A DNA stretch of 46,549 nucleotides from Hansschlegelia zhihuaiae (GCF_004103825.1 NZ_RYFI01000021.1:14061-60609); one strand, 5' to 3'. Numbered from the stretch's first letter, positions 35,755 through 43,373 are shown. Notes: generated by a model from the letters alone, not told the origin. A program made the numbers and translations.

Positions 35755-36281
35755 GACGGCCTCGCTGAGGCCGCCCGACAATGCGCGCATTCGCCCGACA
35801 CTTCGATGACCGGCGCCCGCGGCCGGAAGTCGGAGCTTCGCGCGAGCGCGTCGAGCGCCTCGGAGAAATCCGCGGAGGCGGCCTCGCCGACGGCCCCGCA
35901 GCGTTCGCAGATCAGGAACACGACCGGGCCGTCCGCGTCGGCCGCATGGTCGTGGCTGCAGGCCACATAGGCGTTGCGGCTTTCGATGCGGTGGGCGAGG
36001 CCGTGGGCGAGCAGGAAGTCGAGCGCCCGGTAGACCGTGATCGGCGCGGGCGGCTTGCCTCCCTTCTCGGACAGCCGGCCGATCACGTCATAGGCGCCGG
36101 CCGGCGCATGGTCGGCGGCGAGCGCTTCCAGCACGCGGCGGCGGATCTCGGTCAGGCGCGCGCCGCGCGCGGCGCAGAGCGCCTCGGCGCGCTCGATCAC
36201 GGCGCCGGCGCAGGCGCCGTGATCGTGCCCGGGCGCCGCGAAGGACGGCAGGCTCATGTCATGCGGGCGGGCTTCGCTCAT
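35751..36281 (-). CDS. zur: Fur-family regulator, Zur-like
   Basis: The 176-residue protein has a His/Cys-containing N-terminus ([19 protein letters not shown]), a winged helix ([14 protein letters not shown]..., [28 protein letters not shown]), and a dimerisation domain with zinc pairs CERC and CAHC. This cysteine pattern and the [12 protein letters not shown] opening are typical of zinc-uptake regulators rather than Fur or Irr. Zinc-bound Zur represses importers; no znu gene is near. Its stop overlaps the ispG start (ATGA), so regulator and enzyme are co-translated. Confidence 0.85.
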   Translation of the reverse strand: MSEARPHDMSLPSFAAPGHDHGACAGAVIERAEALCAARGARLTEIRRRVLEALAADHAPAGAYDVIGRLSEKGGKPPAPITVYRALDFLLAHGLAHRIESRNAYVACSHDHAADADGPVVFLICERCGAVGEAASADFSEALDALARSSDFRPRAPVIEVSGECAHCRAASARPS

Positions 36282-36353
36282 CGGCGATCCCTTAGCACAT
36301 GCGCGCCCTCGCGCGAACGCGACGCCTCGCAGGACGGGGCGCCGAAAAGCGAA

Positions 36354-36383
36354 GGGCGCGTCGACCAGCCGGCCGGCGCGCCC
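36354..36383 (-). terminator. Weak terminator-like hairpin
   Basis: On the reverse strand, GGGCGCG (36383-36377) and CGCGCCC (36360-36354) form a 7-bp stem across a 16-base loop, followed by TTCGCTTTTC. It lies just after the 86-residue exported-protein gene and before zur. Confidence 0.35.
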
Positions 36384-36413
36384 TCAAGAACTCGCGGGCT
36401 TCCGCCCGCCGGA

Positions 36414-36674
36414 TCACATGCTCTTCTTCGACGATTTCTTCGAAGCCGACTTCTTGGTCGTCTTGGAGCTCTTGGCCGGCTTGTCGCTCTTCATCTCGCC
36501 GCCGCCCGAGCTCGAGCTCTTGGCCGCCGGGGCGCCCGGGTTCTGCGGGTTGGCGGGATCCGCGAGGTTACCGGCGTTGCCGCTGTTGGCCGCCGATTGC
36601 GCGCCAGCCACAGCGACCGACCCGAGGATCATCGTCGCGGACAGCGCCGCAGCCTCCAGAAGCCTCACAGTCAT
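36414..36674 (-). CDS. Small exported Lys/Ser-rich protein
   Basis: The 86-residue product has a signal peptide (MTVRLLEAAALSATMILGSVA, cleavage near AGA-QS), an Asn/Gly/Pro/Ala spacer, and a very basic tail made of Lys, Ser and Thr (KPAKSSKTTKKSASKKSSKK). There is no folded domain. AAGGAGG lies six bases before the ATG, an excellent ribosome site. A GGAAC-N17-GTT stress-type promoter precedes it. The tail resembles histone-H1-like or polyanion-binding sequences; in the periplasm it could bind wall or nucleic acid, but that is guesswork. Confidence 0.8.
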   Translation of the reverse strand: MTVRLLEAAALSATMILGSVAVAGAQSAANSGNAGNLADPANPQNPGAPAAKSSSSGGGEMKSDKPAKSSKTTKKSASKKSSKKSM

Positions 36675-36715
36675 GAAATCCTCCTTGCGAGCTTTTGCGC
36701 AGACGTCTCTTAGGA

Positions 36716-36740
36716 AACCCGTCTCATCCGCGATCGTTCC
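36716..36740 (-). promoter_or_regulatory. Candidate sigma-EcfG promoter of the exported basic protein
   Basis: Read on the reverse strand, GGAAC (36740-36736) is followed after 17 bases by GTT (36718-36716), in the form GGAAC-N16-GGTT. Spacing is within the EcfG consensus GGAAC-N16/17-CGTT; one core base differs. Transcription would begin near 36708, 34 bases before the ATG. Confidence 0.6.
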
Positions 36741-36788
36741 GTAAGACCATCGGATAGTCGGGGCGGACGGAGTCCCGCAGAAGCGTGC

Positions 36789-36912
36789 TGCGTGCTTCGA
36801 GGCGCCGTCCTGTCGGACGGCTCCTCAGCATGAGGGGCGTTCTGTGCTTTGGCGTCCTCCACCCTCCTCATGCTGAGGAGCCCGCGTCTTCGCGGGCGCC
36901 CCGAAGCACGCA
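36789..36912. repeat. Family-A palindromic repeat, copy 4 (124 bp)
   Basis: It starts TGCGTGCTTCGAGGCGCCGT and ends GGCGCCCCGAAGCACGCA, with the same inner stems as copy 1 (GCCGTCC..GGACGGC; GCCCGCG..CGCGGGC). It occupies the left part of the 529-bp gap between glk and the exported-protein gene. Confidence 0.85.
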
Positions 36913-36978
36913 GGGTCCGTGGATCGCCGAGGCAGGTTCTGGACGCGCCCTCGAGGGCCGTGCGAAACAGGTGGCGAA

Positions 36979-37013
36979 ACGAAGCGGCGTCGAGAGGCTC
37001 GACGCCGCTTCGT
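36979..37013. repeat. 16-bp perfect hairpin in a 529-bp intergenic region
   Basis: CGAAGCGGCGTCGAG (36980-36994) and CTCGACGCCGCTTCG (36998-37012) pair perfectly across the loop AGG, with one more A-T pair outside. No T-tract follows. The gap 36675-37203 also holds an EcfG-like promoter, a family-A repeat, and from about 37115 to 37210 an AT-rich stretch quite unlike the surrounding GC content. I find no convincing gene in it. Confidence 0.8.
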
Positions 37014-37203
37014 CCCACGGCTCCGATCGGGAATGGCGAGACCGGAGCCCACCCGGCGGCCGAGGAAAGCTTGCTGCGAAACATGTCGCGCGACTTCCAC
37101 GGCTCTCAGCCAAGATTTAGTCTCGGGCTTTTGGCCAATCAAACGGATTCGCTTCTTGTTCGTCTCTAATTTGAACAGATCTTTATCGGTGGTTAATCGG
37201 ATA

Positions 37204-38175
37204 TTATTTCGATCCTCGTGAACTGCCCGGATCATCCGTCGCCTGGGCTGCGGCCGCGCAGCCGATCAGCCCGGCGATAGGCGACAGGACCACGAGGGTC
37301 GCGACCGCGCTCAGCCGCTCGCCATGCGGCGGCTTCGCCTCGAAGCACGAGCGGAACCGGGCGGCGTCGAGGCGGTCGAGAAGGCGCGGCGCGACCCCGC
37401 CGCAGAGATGGACGCCGCCCCAGGCGCCGAAGGTCAGCGCCACGTCGCCGCAGAAGCGCGCCAGCATGTCGAGGAACGCGTCGACGGTCGCGGCGGCGCG
37501 CGCGCCGCCCGAACCGGCGCTGGCCACGACCTCGCCGGGCTGAAGGCCCGGCTCCGTCTCCCCGTCGATCGCCGCAAACGCGTCATGGAGGCGGGCGAGG
37601 CCCGGCCCGGACAGGACGTCCTCGGCCGAGACCCGGCCGCGCGCCTTCCGGATGACCTCGAAGGCCGCGGCCTCGCGGGGCGTCACGGCGGCGAACTCGA
37701 CATGGCCGCCTTCGCCCGCGAGCGCCCGCCAGCCGTTCCCCTCCGGCAGCAGCGCTGCGACCCCGAGGCCGGTGCCCGGCCCGACCGCGGCCTTCACCCC
37801 GGCGCGGGGACGCGCACCGCCGATCCGCCTCGTCTCGTCGGGTTCGAGATGCGGCAGGCAGAGCGCCTGGGCGGCGAAGTCGTTCAGCAGCGTCACTTGC
37901 GCAAAGCCGAAGCGCCGCCGGAGGCTCCCGGCGTCGATCGTCCAGTTCGGGCGGTTGGTGATGCGGGCGCGGCCGCCGTCGACGGGACCTGCGACCGCGA
38001 AGACCGCGCGATCCGGCCGCGCGCCGGCCTTGCCCAGATAGGCCGCGACCGCGTCCTCGAAGGTCGCGTGCGCGTCGCCCTCTTCGATCCCGACGCCTCC
38101 GGGGCGCAGGCCGTCGCCCTCCAGGAGGCCGAACCGGCCATGCGTTCCCCCGATGTCGGCGACCAGCAGCGTCAC
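37204..38175 (-). CDS. glk: Glucokinase
   Basis: The 323-residue protein starts MTLLVADIGGTHGRFGLL (phosphate-1 loop) with GTG 38175 as start codon. It has FAVAGPVDGGRARITNRPNW, LLNDFAAQALCLP (catalytic Asp), AVGPGTGLGVAALLP, LAGEGGHVEFAAV and LCGGVAPRL. It is the bacterial-type ATP-dependent glucokinase (Glk family, not ROK) that makes glucose 6-phosphate. It begins one base after the stop of the ABM-domain gene, so the two share a transcript. Its 3' end borders the AT-rich gap. Confidence 0.94.
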   Translation of the reverse strand: MTLLVADIGGTHGRFGLLEGDGLRPGGVGIEEGDAHATFEDAVAAYLGKAGARPDRAVFAVAGPVDGGRARITNRPNWTIDAGSLRRRFGFAQVTLLNDFAAQALCLPHLEPDETRRIGGARPRAGVKAAVGPGTGLGVAALLPEGNGWRALAGEGGHVEFAAVTPREAAAFEVIRKARGRVSAEDVLSGPGLARLHDAFAAIDGETEPGLQPGEVVASAGSGGARAAATVDAFLDMLARFCGDVALTFGAWGGVHLCGGVAPRLLDRLDAARFRSCFEAKPPHGERLSAVATLVVLSPIAGLIGCAAAAQATDDPGSSRGSK

Positions 38176-38176
38176 G

Positions 38177-38458
38177 TCAGAGATCGACGAGCCGCACGCG
38201 CTTCAGCTTCACAAAGCCGCGCACCGTCTCCTCGAAGACGCGGGCGGCCTCGCAGGCGGCGTGGGAGGCGGCGGCCTCCTCGCTTGCGTAGAGCGCGGAA
38301 GTGAGGAAGAAGCCCGGCGCCGACGGATCCTCCGCGATCGCGACGCCCCGGCAGGCCGGATCGCCGCGCTCGACCGCGGTGGCGTTGGCGAGCGCGGCCG
38401 CCCGGAAGGCGGAAGCGTGCTTGGGCTCGACCTCGAAAACGGTGGCGACGAGCTTCAT
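38177..38458 (-). CDS. Putative quinol monooxygenase (ABM domain)
   Basis: ATG 38458 gives a 93-residue protein, MKLVATVFEVEPKHASAFRA; the longer open frame is a shadow of the pseudouridine synthase. It is a ferredoxin-like ABM/YgiN fold: a beta strand, a helix (ASAFRAAALANATAVER), CRGVAIAEDP, FFLTSALYASEEAAASHAAC and a final strand VKLKRVRLVDL. Family members oxidise quinols or act as small detoxifying monooxygenases without cofactor. It is separated from glk by one base. Confidence 0.85.
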   Translation of the reverse strand: MKLVATVFEVEPKHASAFRAAALANATAVERGDPACRGVAIAEDPSAPGFFLTSALYASEEAAASHAACEAARVFEETVRGFVKLKRVRLVDL

Positions 38459-38524
38459 CGCCCGCGAGATAGTGCGGGCGCGGCGCCCGCCCATCCTTTT
38501 CGCCGCGCCGCAACAGGAGAAACG

Positions 38525-39229
38525 ATGCCGCCGGACGGCTTTCCCGATCTCGATCTCGATCTCGTGCCGCGCGTGCTGCATCGGGACGGGTTGGTGCTGG
38601 TGATCGACAAACCCGCCGGGCTGCCGGTGCATGCCGGCCCGAAGGGCGGCGCGAATCTCGAACAGCTGTTTTCGCAACTGCGCTTCGGGCTGCCGCGCGA
38701 TCCCGCTCTCGCCCACCGGCTCGACAAGGACACCAGCGGCTGCCTCGCGCTCGGCCGCCACCGCAAGGCGCTCGCGAAACTCGGCAAGCTGTTCTCGTCG
38801 GGACGGGTCGGCAAAACTTACTGGGCGGTCGTGCGGGGCGAGCCGCAGGCCGAGGGCGGACGCATCGAGGCGGCGCTCGCCAAGCGCGACCCGGCGCGCG
38901 GCTGGTGGATGGCGGTCGACCCCGCGGGCCTGCCCTCGGTGACCGACTGGCGGGTGATGGCGCGCGGCGGCGGGCTCGCCTGGATCGAGTTCACGCCGCT
39001 CACCGGCCGCACCCATCAGATCCGCGCGCACGCCGCCCATATCGGCCTGCCGCTGCTCGGCGACCCGATCTATGGCCGCGAACCGGTCGGCGGCGCCCGG
39101 CTGCACCTGCACGCCCGCGCGCTGTCGCTGCCGATGAAGCAGGGCGCGGACCCGATCGCCGTCACGGCGCCGCTTCCCGCACACATCTCAGCGACCTTCG
39201 CGGCGATGGGCTGGACGGCCGGGAGCTGA
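38525..39229 (+). CDS. RluA-family pseudouridine synthase
   Basis: ATG 38525, preceded by AGGAGA, gives 234 residues. VLVIDKPAGLPVHAG and AHRLDKDTSGCLALGRHRKAL contain the catalytic aspartate (HRLD). KTYWAVVRGEP, FTPLTGRTHQIRAHAAHIGLPLLGDPIYG and LHARALSLP complete the RluA signature. There is no S4 domain, as in RluA/TruC-type enzymes. It isomerises uridine in rRNA or tRNA; the exact target site cannot be told. It is divergent from the ABM-domain gene. Confidence 0.93.
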   Translation: MPPDGFPDLDLDLVPRVLHRDGLVLVIDKPAGLPVHAGPKGGANLEQLFSQLRFGLPRDPALAHRLDKDTSGCLALGRHRKALAKLGKLFSSGRVGKTYWAVVRGEPQAEGGRIEAALAKRDPARGWWMAVDPAGLPSVTDWRVMARGGGLAWIEFTPLTGRTHQIRAHAAHIGLPLLGDPIYGREPVGGARLHLHARALSLPMKQGADPIAVTAPLPAHISATFAAMGWTAGS

Positions 39230-39301
39230 ACTTACGCCAGGAGGCGCGGCGCGCTATACCCGCGGTGCCGCAACCGAACCGACGAGGGTGCTGACCGCTC
39301 C

Positions 39302-40336
39302 ATGGCCCGGTGTCTCGTGCTCCTCAATCCACGGTCGGGCACGCTCAAGGACCTCAAGGAGCAGTCCGGCGCCGAAAGCCCCGCGGCGCGGATCGAGCGC
39401 GCCTTCGCGGCCGCGGGCAAGCAGGTCGACGTCCGCATGGTTCCGCCGCGCGATCTCGGCTCCGTGCTCGAAGAGGTCGGCCGCGACCGGGACCATGACG
39501 AGATCATCGTGGGTGGCGGGGACGGCTCGCTGTCACGCTCGCTCGGGCGCCTGCTCGCGACCGAAAAGACCTTCGGCGTGCTGCCCTTCGGCACCATGAA
39601 CCTGCTCGCCCGCGACCTCGGCGTGCCGCAGGAGATCGACGAGGCGATCGCGGCGCTCGCGACGGCCGAGCCCGCGCGGATCGACCTCGCCACGATCAAC
39701 GGACGGCCGTTCCATTCGATCTCGGGGCTCGGCTTCTTCGCCCAGATGGCGCGCGCCCGCGAGGCCGCGCGGGGCCTGAAGGGGCTCGGCCGCTACGCCG
39801 GCTTCGCCTATGCGGCGTTCCGGGCGTTCTTCCGCTCGGGCCGATCGCGCTACCGCCTGGTGATCGACGGCGCGCCCATCAAGGTCGACGCCACCGCGGT
39901 GCTCGTGACCAACAACGCCTTCGGCGAAGACGGCTGGCGGCGTCCCCGCCTCGACGCGGGAGAGATCGAGGTGATCGTCGCGCATGCCGGCGGCTGGCGC
40001 GAGCGCTTCCGGCTCGGCGTCGACGTGATCCGCGGAGGGTGGCGCGGCAACCCGCTGGTCGAGTCGTTCCGCGCGACCTCGGTCCTGGTGGAGAAGGGCC
40101 GCCGCACGCGCGTCTGGGTCGCGACCGACGGCGAGCTCACCCGCGAGCGCTGCCCGGTCGCCTATGAGGCGCTGCCGGCCGCCGCGCTGATGCTGCGGCC
40201 GGCCCCGCTTGCGCCGGAAGCCGCCGAGCCCCGGCGGCTTGAAGAGGCGCTGAATCACGACCGTCATGCCCGGCCTTCAGCCGGGCATCCATCTCCTTCC
40301 CAAAAGGATGGATCGCCGGGCCAAGCCCGGCGATGA
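39302..40336 (+). CDS. Diacylglycerol kinase-family lipid kinase
   Basis: The 344-residue protein has the DAGK catalytic domain: LVLLNPRSGTLKDL, the nucleotide loop IIVGGGDGSLSR, LPFGTMNLLARDLG, and SISGLGFFAQMAR, then the beta-sandwich domain (IEVIVAHAGGW). It phosphorylates a lipid such as diacylglycerol or a sphingoid at the membrane. The last 25 residues, from about NHDRHARPSAGHP onward, are read from a family-B repeat and the stop TGA lies in the repeat's outer arm, so this tail is not part of the ancestral protein. Confidence 0.92.
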   Translation: MARCLVLLNPRSGTLKDLKEQSGAESPAARIERAFAAAGKQVDVRMVPPRDLGSVLEEVGRDRDHDEIIVGGGDGSLSRSLGRLLATEKTFGVLPFGTMNLLARDLGVPQEIDEAIAALATAEPARIDLATINGRPFHSISGLGFFAQMARAREAARGLKGLGRYAGFAYAAFRAFFRSGRSRYRLVIDGAPIKVDATAVLVTNNAFGEDGWRRPRLDAGEIEVIVAHAGGWRERFRLGVDVIRGGWRGNPLVESFRATSVLVEKGRRTRVWVATDGELTRERCPVAYEALPAAALMLRPAPLAPEAAEPRRLEEALNHDRHARPSAGHPSPSQKDGSPGQARR

Positions 40337-40338
40337 CG
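40261..40338. repeat. Family-B palindromic repeat, copy 6, inside a coding 3' end
   Basis: CCGTCATGCCCGGCCTTCAG and the opposite arm GCCAAGCCCGGCGATGACG flank an ATCCATCTCC..GGATGGAT core. The 76 bases up to 40336 are translated as the tail and stop codon of the lipid kinase. Confidence 0.85.
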
Positions 40339-40360
40339 TCTTATCCTGGCCGGATCGCAC

Positions 40361-41611
40361 TCAATCCTTGTACGAAATCCGCCAGATCGCGCCGCTGAGG
40401 TCGTCCGAGACCAGCAGCGAGCCGTCGAGCGCGACCGCGACGTCGACCGGGCGGCCGAGATAGCGGCCGGTCTTGTCGTCGAGCCAACCGTCGGCGAACA
40501 CCTCTGCCTTGTCGGCCGAGCCATCGGCCTTGAGGGTGACGAACATGATGCGCGCGCCGACCGGCTTCTTGCGGTTCCACGAGCCGTGTTCGGCCACGAA
40601 GATCCCACCGCGATATTTCTCCGGGAACTGCTCGCCCGTGTAGAAGCGCATGCCGAGATCGGCGGCGTGGGCCGCGAACTCGATCTCGGGCTTCACGGCG
40701 TCGGCCGGCGGCTGCTCGCCTTGGTACTCCTTGGTGCGGACCATCCCGCCGCCATACCAGGGAAAGCCGAAATTCTGGCCCGCCTTGGTGGCGCGGTTGA
40801 GCTCGCCGGGCGGGATGTCGTCGCCCATGCCGTCGACCTGGTTGTCGGTGAACCAGAGCTCGCCGTTCTTCGGGTTGAACGCGAGCCCGACCGAGTTGCG
40901 GACGCCGAGCGCGAACACCTCGCGATTCTTGCCGTCGCGGTCCATGCGGATGATCCCCGACATGCCCTGCTCGTCATAGAGCGGCAGCTTGTCCTTGGGC
41001 GGCACGTTGAAGGGCTGGCCGAGAGGGATGTAGAGCTTGTCGTCGGGCCCCACGACGCAGGCGCGGGCACCGTGGTTGAAGCTCTCCTCGGCCTTCGGGA
41101 TCAGCTGCTCGGCGATGACCTCGACGGCGACGTCCGGGCTCTCGTAGAAGAACTCCGCGGCGGGGAACAGCAGCACCCGATTGTGCTCAGCCATGTAGAG
41201 GAAGCCGTCCGGGGTGAAGCACATCCCGTTGGGGTTCGACTTTTTGATCGACGGTGCGAACTCCTTGACCTCGTCGGCGACGTCGTCGCCGTCGCGGTCG
41301 GTCACGGCCCAGGCCTTGGTCTTGCGGGTGCCGACGAACACCACGCCGACATTGGTCCCGACCGCCATGTGGCGGGCGTCCGGGACGATCGCGTAGAGCT
41401 CGACCTTGAAGCCGTCCGGGACCTTGATCTTCGGGGCGATCGCCCGGAGGTTCTCGGCCTTCTTGCCGCCCTGCTCGACCTGCGGGATCTCGCCGGGCGC
41501 GCCCGTCGACTGGAACTGGCCGAGCTTCTTGAGGGTGTCGTCGGCGAAGGCGGGCGCGGAAGCCGCGCACATTATGGCGACGGCCGCGGCCCCGAAGCGC
41601 GAAGCGAGCAT
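40361..41611 (-). CDS. PQQ-dependent sugar dehydrogenase (sorbosone dehydrogenase family)
   Basis: ATG 41611 is chosen: GGGAGG lies seven bases upstream. A TTG two codons earlier is also possible. The 416-residue product has a signal peptide (MLASRFGAAAVAIMCAASAP, cleavage after AFA) and a six-bladed propeller: DGFKVELYAIVPDARHMAVG, SNPNGMCFTPDGFLYMAEHNRV, NHGARACVVGPDDKLYIPLG, ALGVRNSVGLAFNPKNGELWFTDN and YRGGIFVAEHGSWNR. It matches soluble periplasmic aldose/sorbosone dehydrogenases that use PQQ and calcium. The natural sugar is unknown and no pqq gene is in the window. It is convergent with the lipid kinase. Confidence 0.9.
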   Translation of the reverse strand: MLASRFGAAAVAIMCAASAPAFADDTLKKLGQFQSTGAPGEIPQVEQGGKKAENLRAIAPKIKVPDGFKVELYAIVPDARHMAVGTNVGVVFVGTRKTKAWAVTDRDGDDVADEVKEFAPSIKKSNPNGMCFTPDGFLYMAEHNRVLLFPAAEFFYESPDVAVEVIAEQLIPKAEESFNHGARACVVGPDDKLYIPLGQPFNVPPKDKLPLYDEQGMSGIIRMDRDGKNREVFALGVRNSVGLAFNPKNGELWFTDNQVDGMGDDIPPGELNRATKAGQNFGFPWYGGGMVRTKEYQGEQPPADAVKPEIEFAAHAADLGMRFYTGEQFPEKYRGGIFVAEHGSWNRKKPVGARIMFVTLKADGSADKAEVFADGWLDDKTGRYLGRPVDVAVALDGSLLVSDDLSGAIWRISYKD

Positions 41612-41740
41612 GGTCAATCCTCCCTGACGTCAGGCTCTGACGGCCTGTCGCAGCGAGACTGCCGTCATGGCGTCCGGGGGACAAGCCCGTTTCGGGAGGG
41701 CCGCTTCGCAGGGGAGGAACCAGGCGCCGCCGTCGCGGAT

Positions 41741-41794
41741 CCTCCTCCGCATCGCGGAGGAGGGGGACCATGGCGATAGCCATGGTGGAGGAGG
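41741..41794. repeat. Family-C palindromic repeat, copy 3
   Basis: CCTCCTCCGC/GCGGAGGAGG forms the first stem, followed by GGACCATGGCGATAGCCATGG and GGAGGAGG. This is the mirror orientation of the copy at 212-260. It fills the gap between argE and the PQQ dehydrogenase. Confidence 0.8.
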
Positions 41795-41840
41795 CGCGGC
41801 CGACGGCCACTGAGGCCGCCTATCTAAGGCCGCGCCGGCC

Positions 41841-42998
41841 TTACGCCTCGCAGTGCCGGATCAGCGCCCGCACGAAGCGCTCGCATTTCGAAAGCTGGTC
41901 GATCTCGACGAACTCGTCGGGCTTGTGGGCCTCGCCGATCGAGCCGGGCCCGCACACGACGGTGGGGATTCCTGCGGTCGAGACGAACAGCCCCGCCTCG
42001 GTGCCATACGCGACCTTGGCGTGGTCGTTGCGGCCGGCCAGGCGCTTGGCGAGCGTCACGATCTCGGCCTCGGGCTCCATGGCGAGCCCCGGGATTTCCG
42101 AGACCTGCTCGCAGGTGATCGCCGAACGCGCGTCCCGCGCGCGCATCTCGGCCTCGACCTCGGCCGCCGCCGCCCGAACCTCGTCCATCAGCGCCTCGAT
42201 GTCGTCCTCGGCGATGGTGCGAAATTCGAGGTCGAGGCTCGCCTCCGCCGGCACCACGTTGACGGCCGAGCCGCCATGGAACACGCCGACGTGGGCGGTA
42301 GAGTGCGGCACGTCGTACAGCGCGTCGCGGGGCCCATGCTCGGCGAGGCGGGCGGCGATCGCGCTGGTCGCGACCACTAGCCTGGCGGCGTATTCGACGG
42401 CGTTGACGCAGTCCGGCGCGCGGGACGAGTGGCCGCCGACCCCACAGGCGCAGATCCGCATGGTCTTCTTGGCCTTGTGGCCGATCACGACCTGCATGGA
42501 GGTGGGCTCGCCCACGATGCAGCCGGCCGGCTTCACGGGCCGCTTGACGAGCTCGGCGATCATCTCGCGCACGCCGAGGCAGCCGACCTCCTCGTCATAG
42601 GAGAAGGCGAGGTGCATCGGGACACGGAGGTCGGCGGCCGCCATCTCGGGCGCGAGCGCGAGGCAGACCGCCAGAAACCCCTTCATGTCGCAGGCGCCGC
42701 GGCCATAGAGCCGCCCGTCCTTCTCGGTCAGCGAGAACGGGTCCGTGGTCCAGTCCTGCCCGTCGACGGGCACCACGTCGGTATGGCCGGACAGCACGAA
42801 GCCCGCGCGCTCCGCCGGCCCGACCGTGGCGAACAAATTGGCCTTGAGTCCCTCGGCGGCCGTGCTCCGCTCGCAGATGAAGCCGAGGCCGAGGAGATAG
42901 GCCTCGACATGGTCGATCAGCCCGAGATTCGAGTTGCGGCTCGTGGTGTCGAAGCCGACGAGGCGGGCGAGGTGCTCGATGGTCGCGTCTGACGCCAT
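41841..42998 (-). CDS. argE: Acetylornithine deacetylase
   Basis: The 385-residue M20 metallopeptidase-like enzyme has the metal site residues in VLSGHTDVVPVDGQDW (His, Asp), GRGACDMKGFLA (bridging Asp) and the catalytic SYDEEVGCLG (Glu-Glu), plus GEPTSMQVVIGHKAK and GGHSSRAPDCVNAVEYAARL. It removes the acetyl group from N-acetylornithine in arginine synthesis. Many alphaproteobacteria use ArgJ instead, so a role as a related deacetylase is possible. It is a single gene. Confidence 0.92.
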   Translation of the reverse strand: MASDATIEHLARLVGFDTTSRNSNLGLIDHVEAYLLGLGFICERSTAAEGLKANLFATVGPAERAGFVLSGHTDVVPVDGQDWTTDPFSLTEKDGRLYGRGACDMKGFLAVCLALAPEMAAADLRVPMHLAFSYDEEVGCLGVREMIAELVKRPVKPAGCIVGEPTSMQVVIGHKAKKTMRICACGVGGHSSRAPDCVNAVEYAARLVVATSAIAARLAEHGPRDALYDVPHSTAHVGVFHGGSAVNVVPAEASLDLEFRTIAEDDIEALMDEVRAAAAEVEAEMRARDARSAITCEQVSEIPGLAMEPEAEIVTLAKRLAGRNDHAKVAYGTEAGLFVSTAGIPTVVCGPGSIGEAHKPDEFVEIDQLSKCERFVRALIRHCEA

Positions 42999-43080
42999 GG
43001 GGTCCGGAGGTCGCCGAAGGGGAGGAGTCGACCGACCCTAGAGCAGGCGGCCGCCGATCTGAACCCTCGGGCCCGTGCGC

Positions 43081-43105
43081 GGAACGACGCTGGCCACGCG
43101 GCGTT
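43081..43105 (+). promoter_or_regulatory. Sigma-EcfG promoter of the DUF2945 gene
   Basis: GGAAC (43081-43085), 16 bases, then CGTT (43102-43105) is a perfect match to the alphaproteobacterial EcfG consensus GGAAC-N16-CGTT. It lies about 46 bases before the DUF2945 start codon, leaving room for a short leader. It is the best of the three such sites in the window. Confidence 0.8.
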
Positions 43106-43151
43106 CGACGCCAAGACACGCAAATAGAACGGCGCGCAAGGGAGGAAGCGC

Positions 43152-43373
43152 ATGGCGAACGCCTATCCGATCGGCTCGACCGTCAGCTGGTCCTGGGGCA
43201 AGGGCAAGGCCGAGGGCAAAGTCGCGGAGGTCTTCAAGAAGCGCGTCCAGCGCACCATCAAGGGCGCCAGAATCTCGCGCCGCGCCAGCGAGCAGAACCC
43301 CGCCTATCTGGTCGAGCAAAGCGACGGCGGGCGGGCGCTCAAGTCGCATTCCGAGCTGGAGAAGGCTTCCTGA
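43152..43373 (+). CDS. DUF2945 (HVA1/Tudor-like) small protein
   Basis: The 73-residue protein reads GSTVSWSWGKGKAEGKVAEVF, QRTIKGARISRRASEQNPAY, and LVEQSDGGRALKSHSELEKAS. This is the SH3-like DUF2945/HVA1 fold, with the V.W.WG.G...G.V..V and NP.Y.V....G....K..SEL signatures. GGAGG lies seven bases before the ATG. The role is unknown; relatives are widespread in soil and plant-associated bacteria and fungi. The perfect EcfG promoter upstream marks it as a likely general-stress gene. Confidence 0.9.
   Translation: MANAYPIGSTVSWSWGKGKAEGKVAEVFKKRVQRTIKGARISRRASEQNPAYLVEQSDGGRALKSHSELEKAS

Noticed and set aside
36825-37235. A 136-codon reverse frame across the glk 3' gap
   Set aside because: It runs through the 16-bp hairpin and the family-A repeat, and starts inside glk. 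The Lys-rich first part only reflects the AT-rich block. There is no ribosome site.
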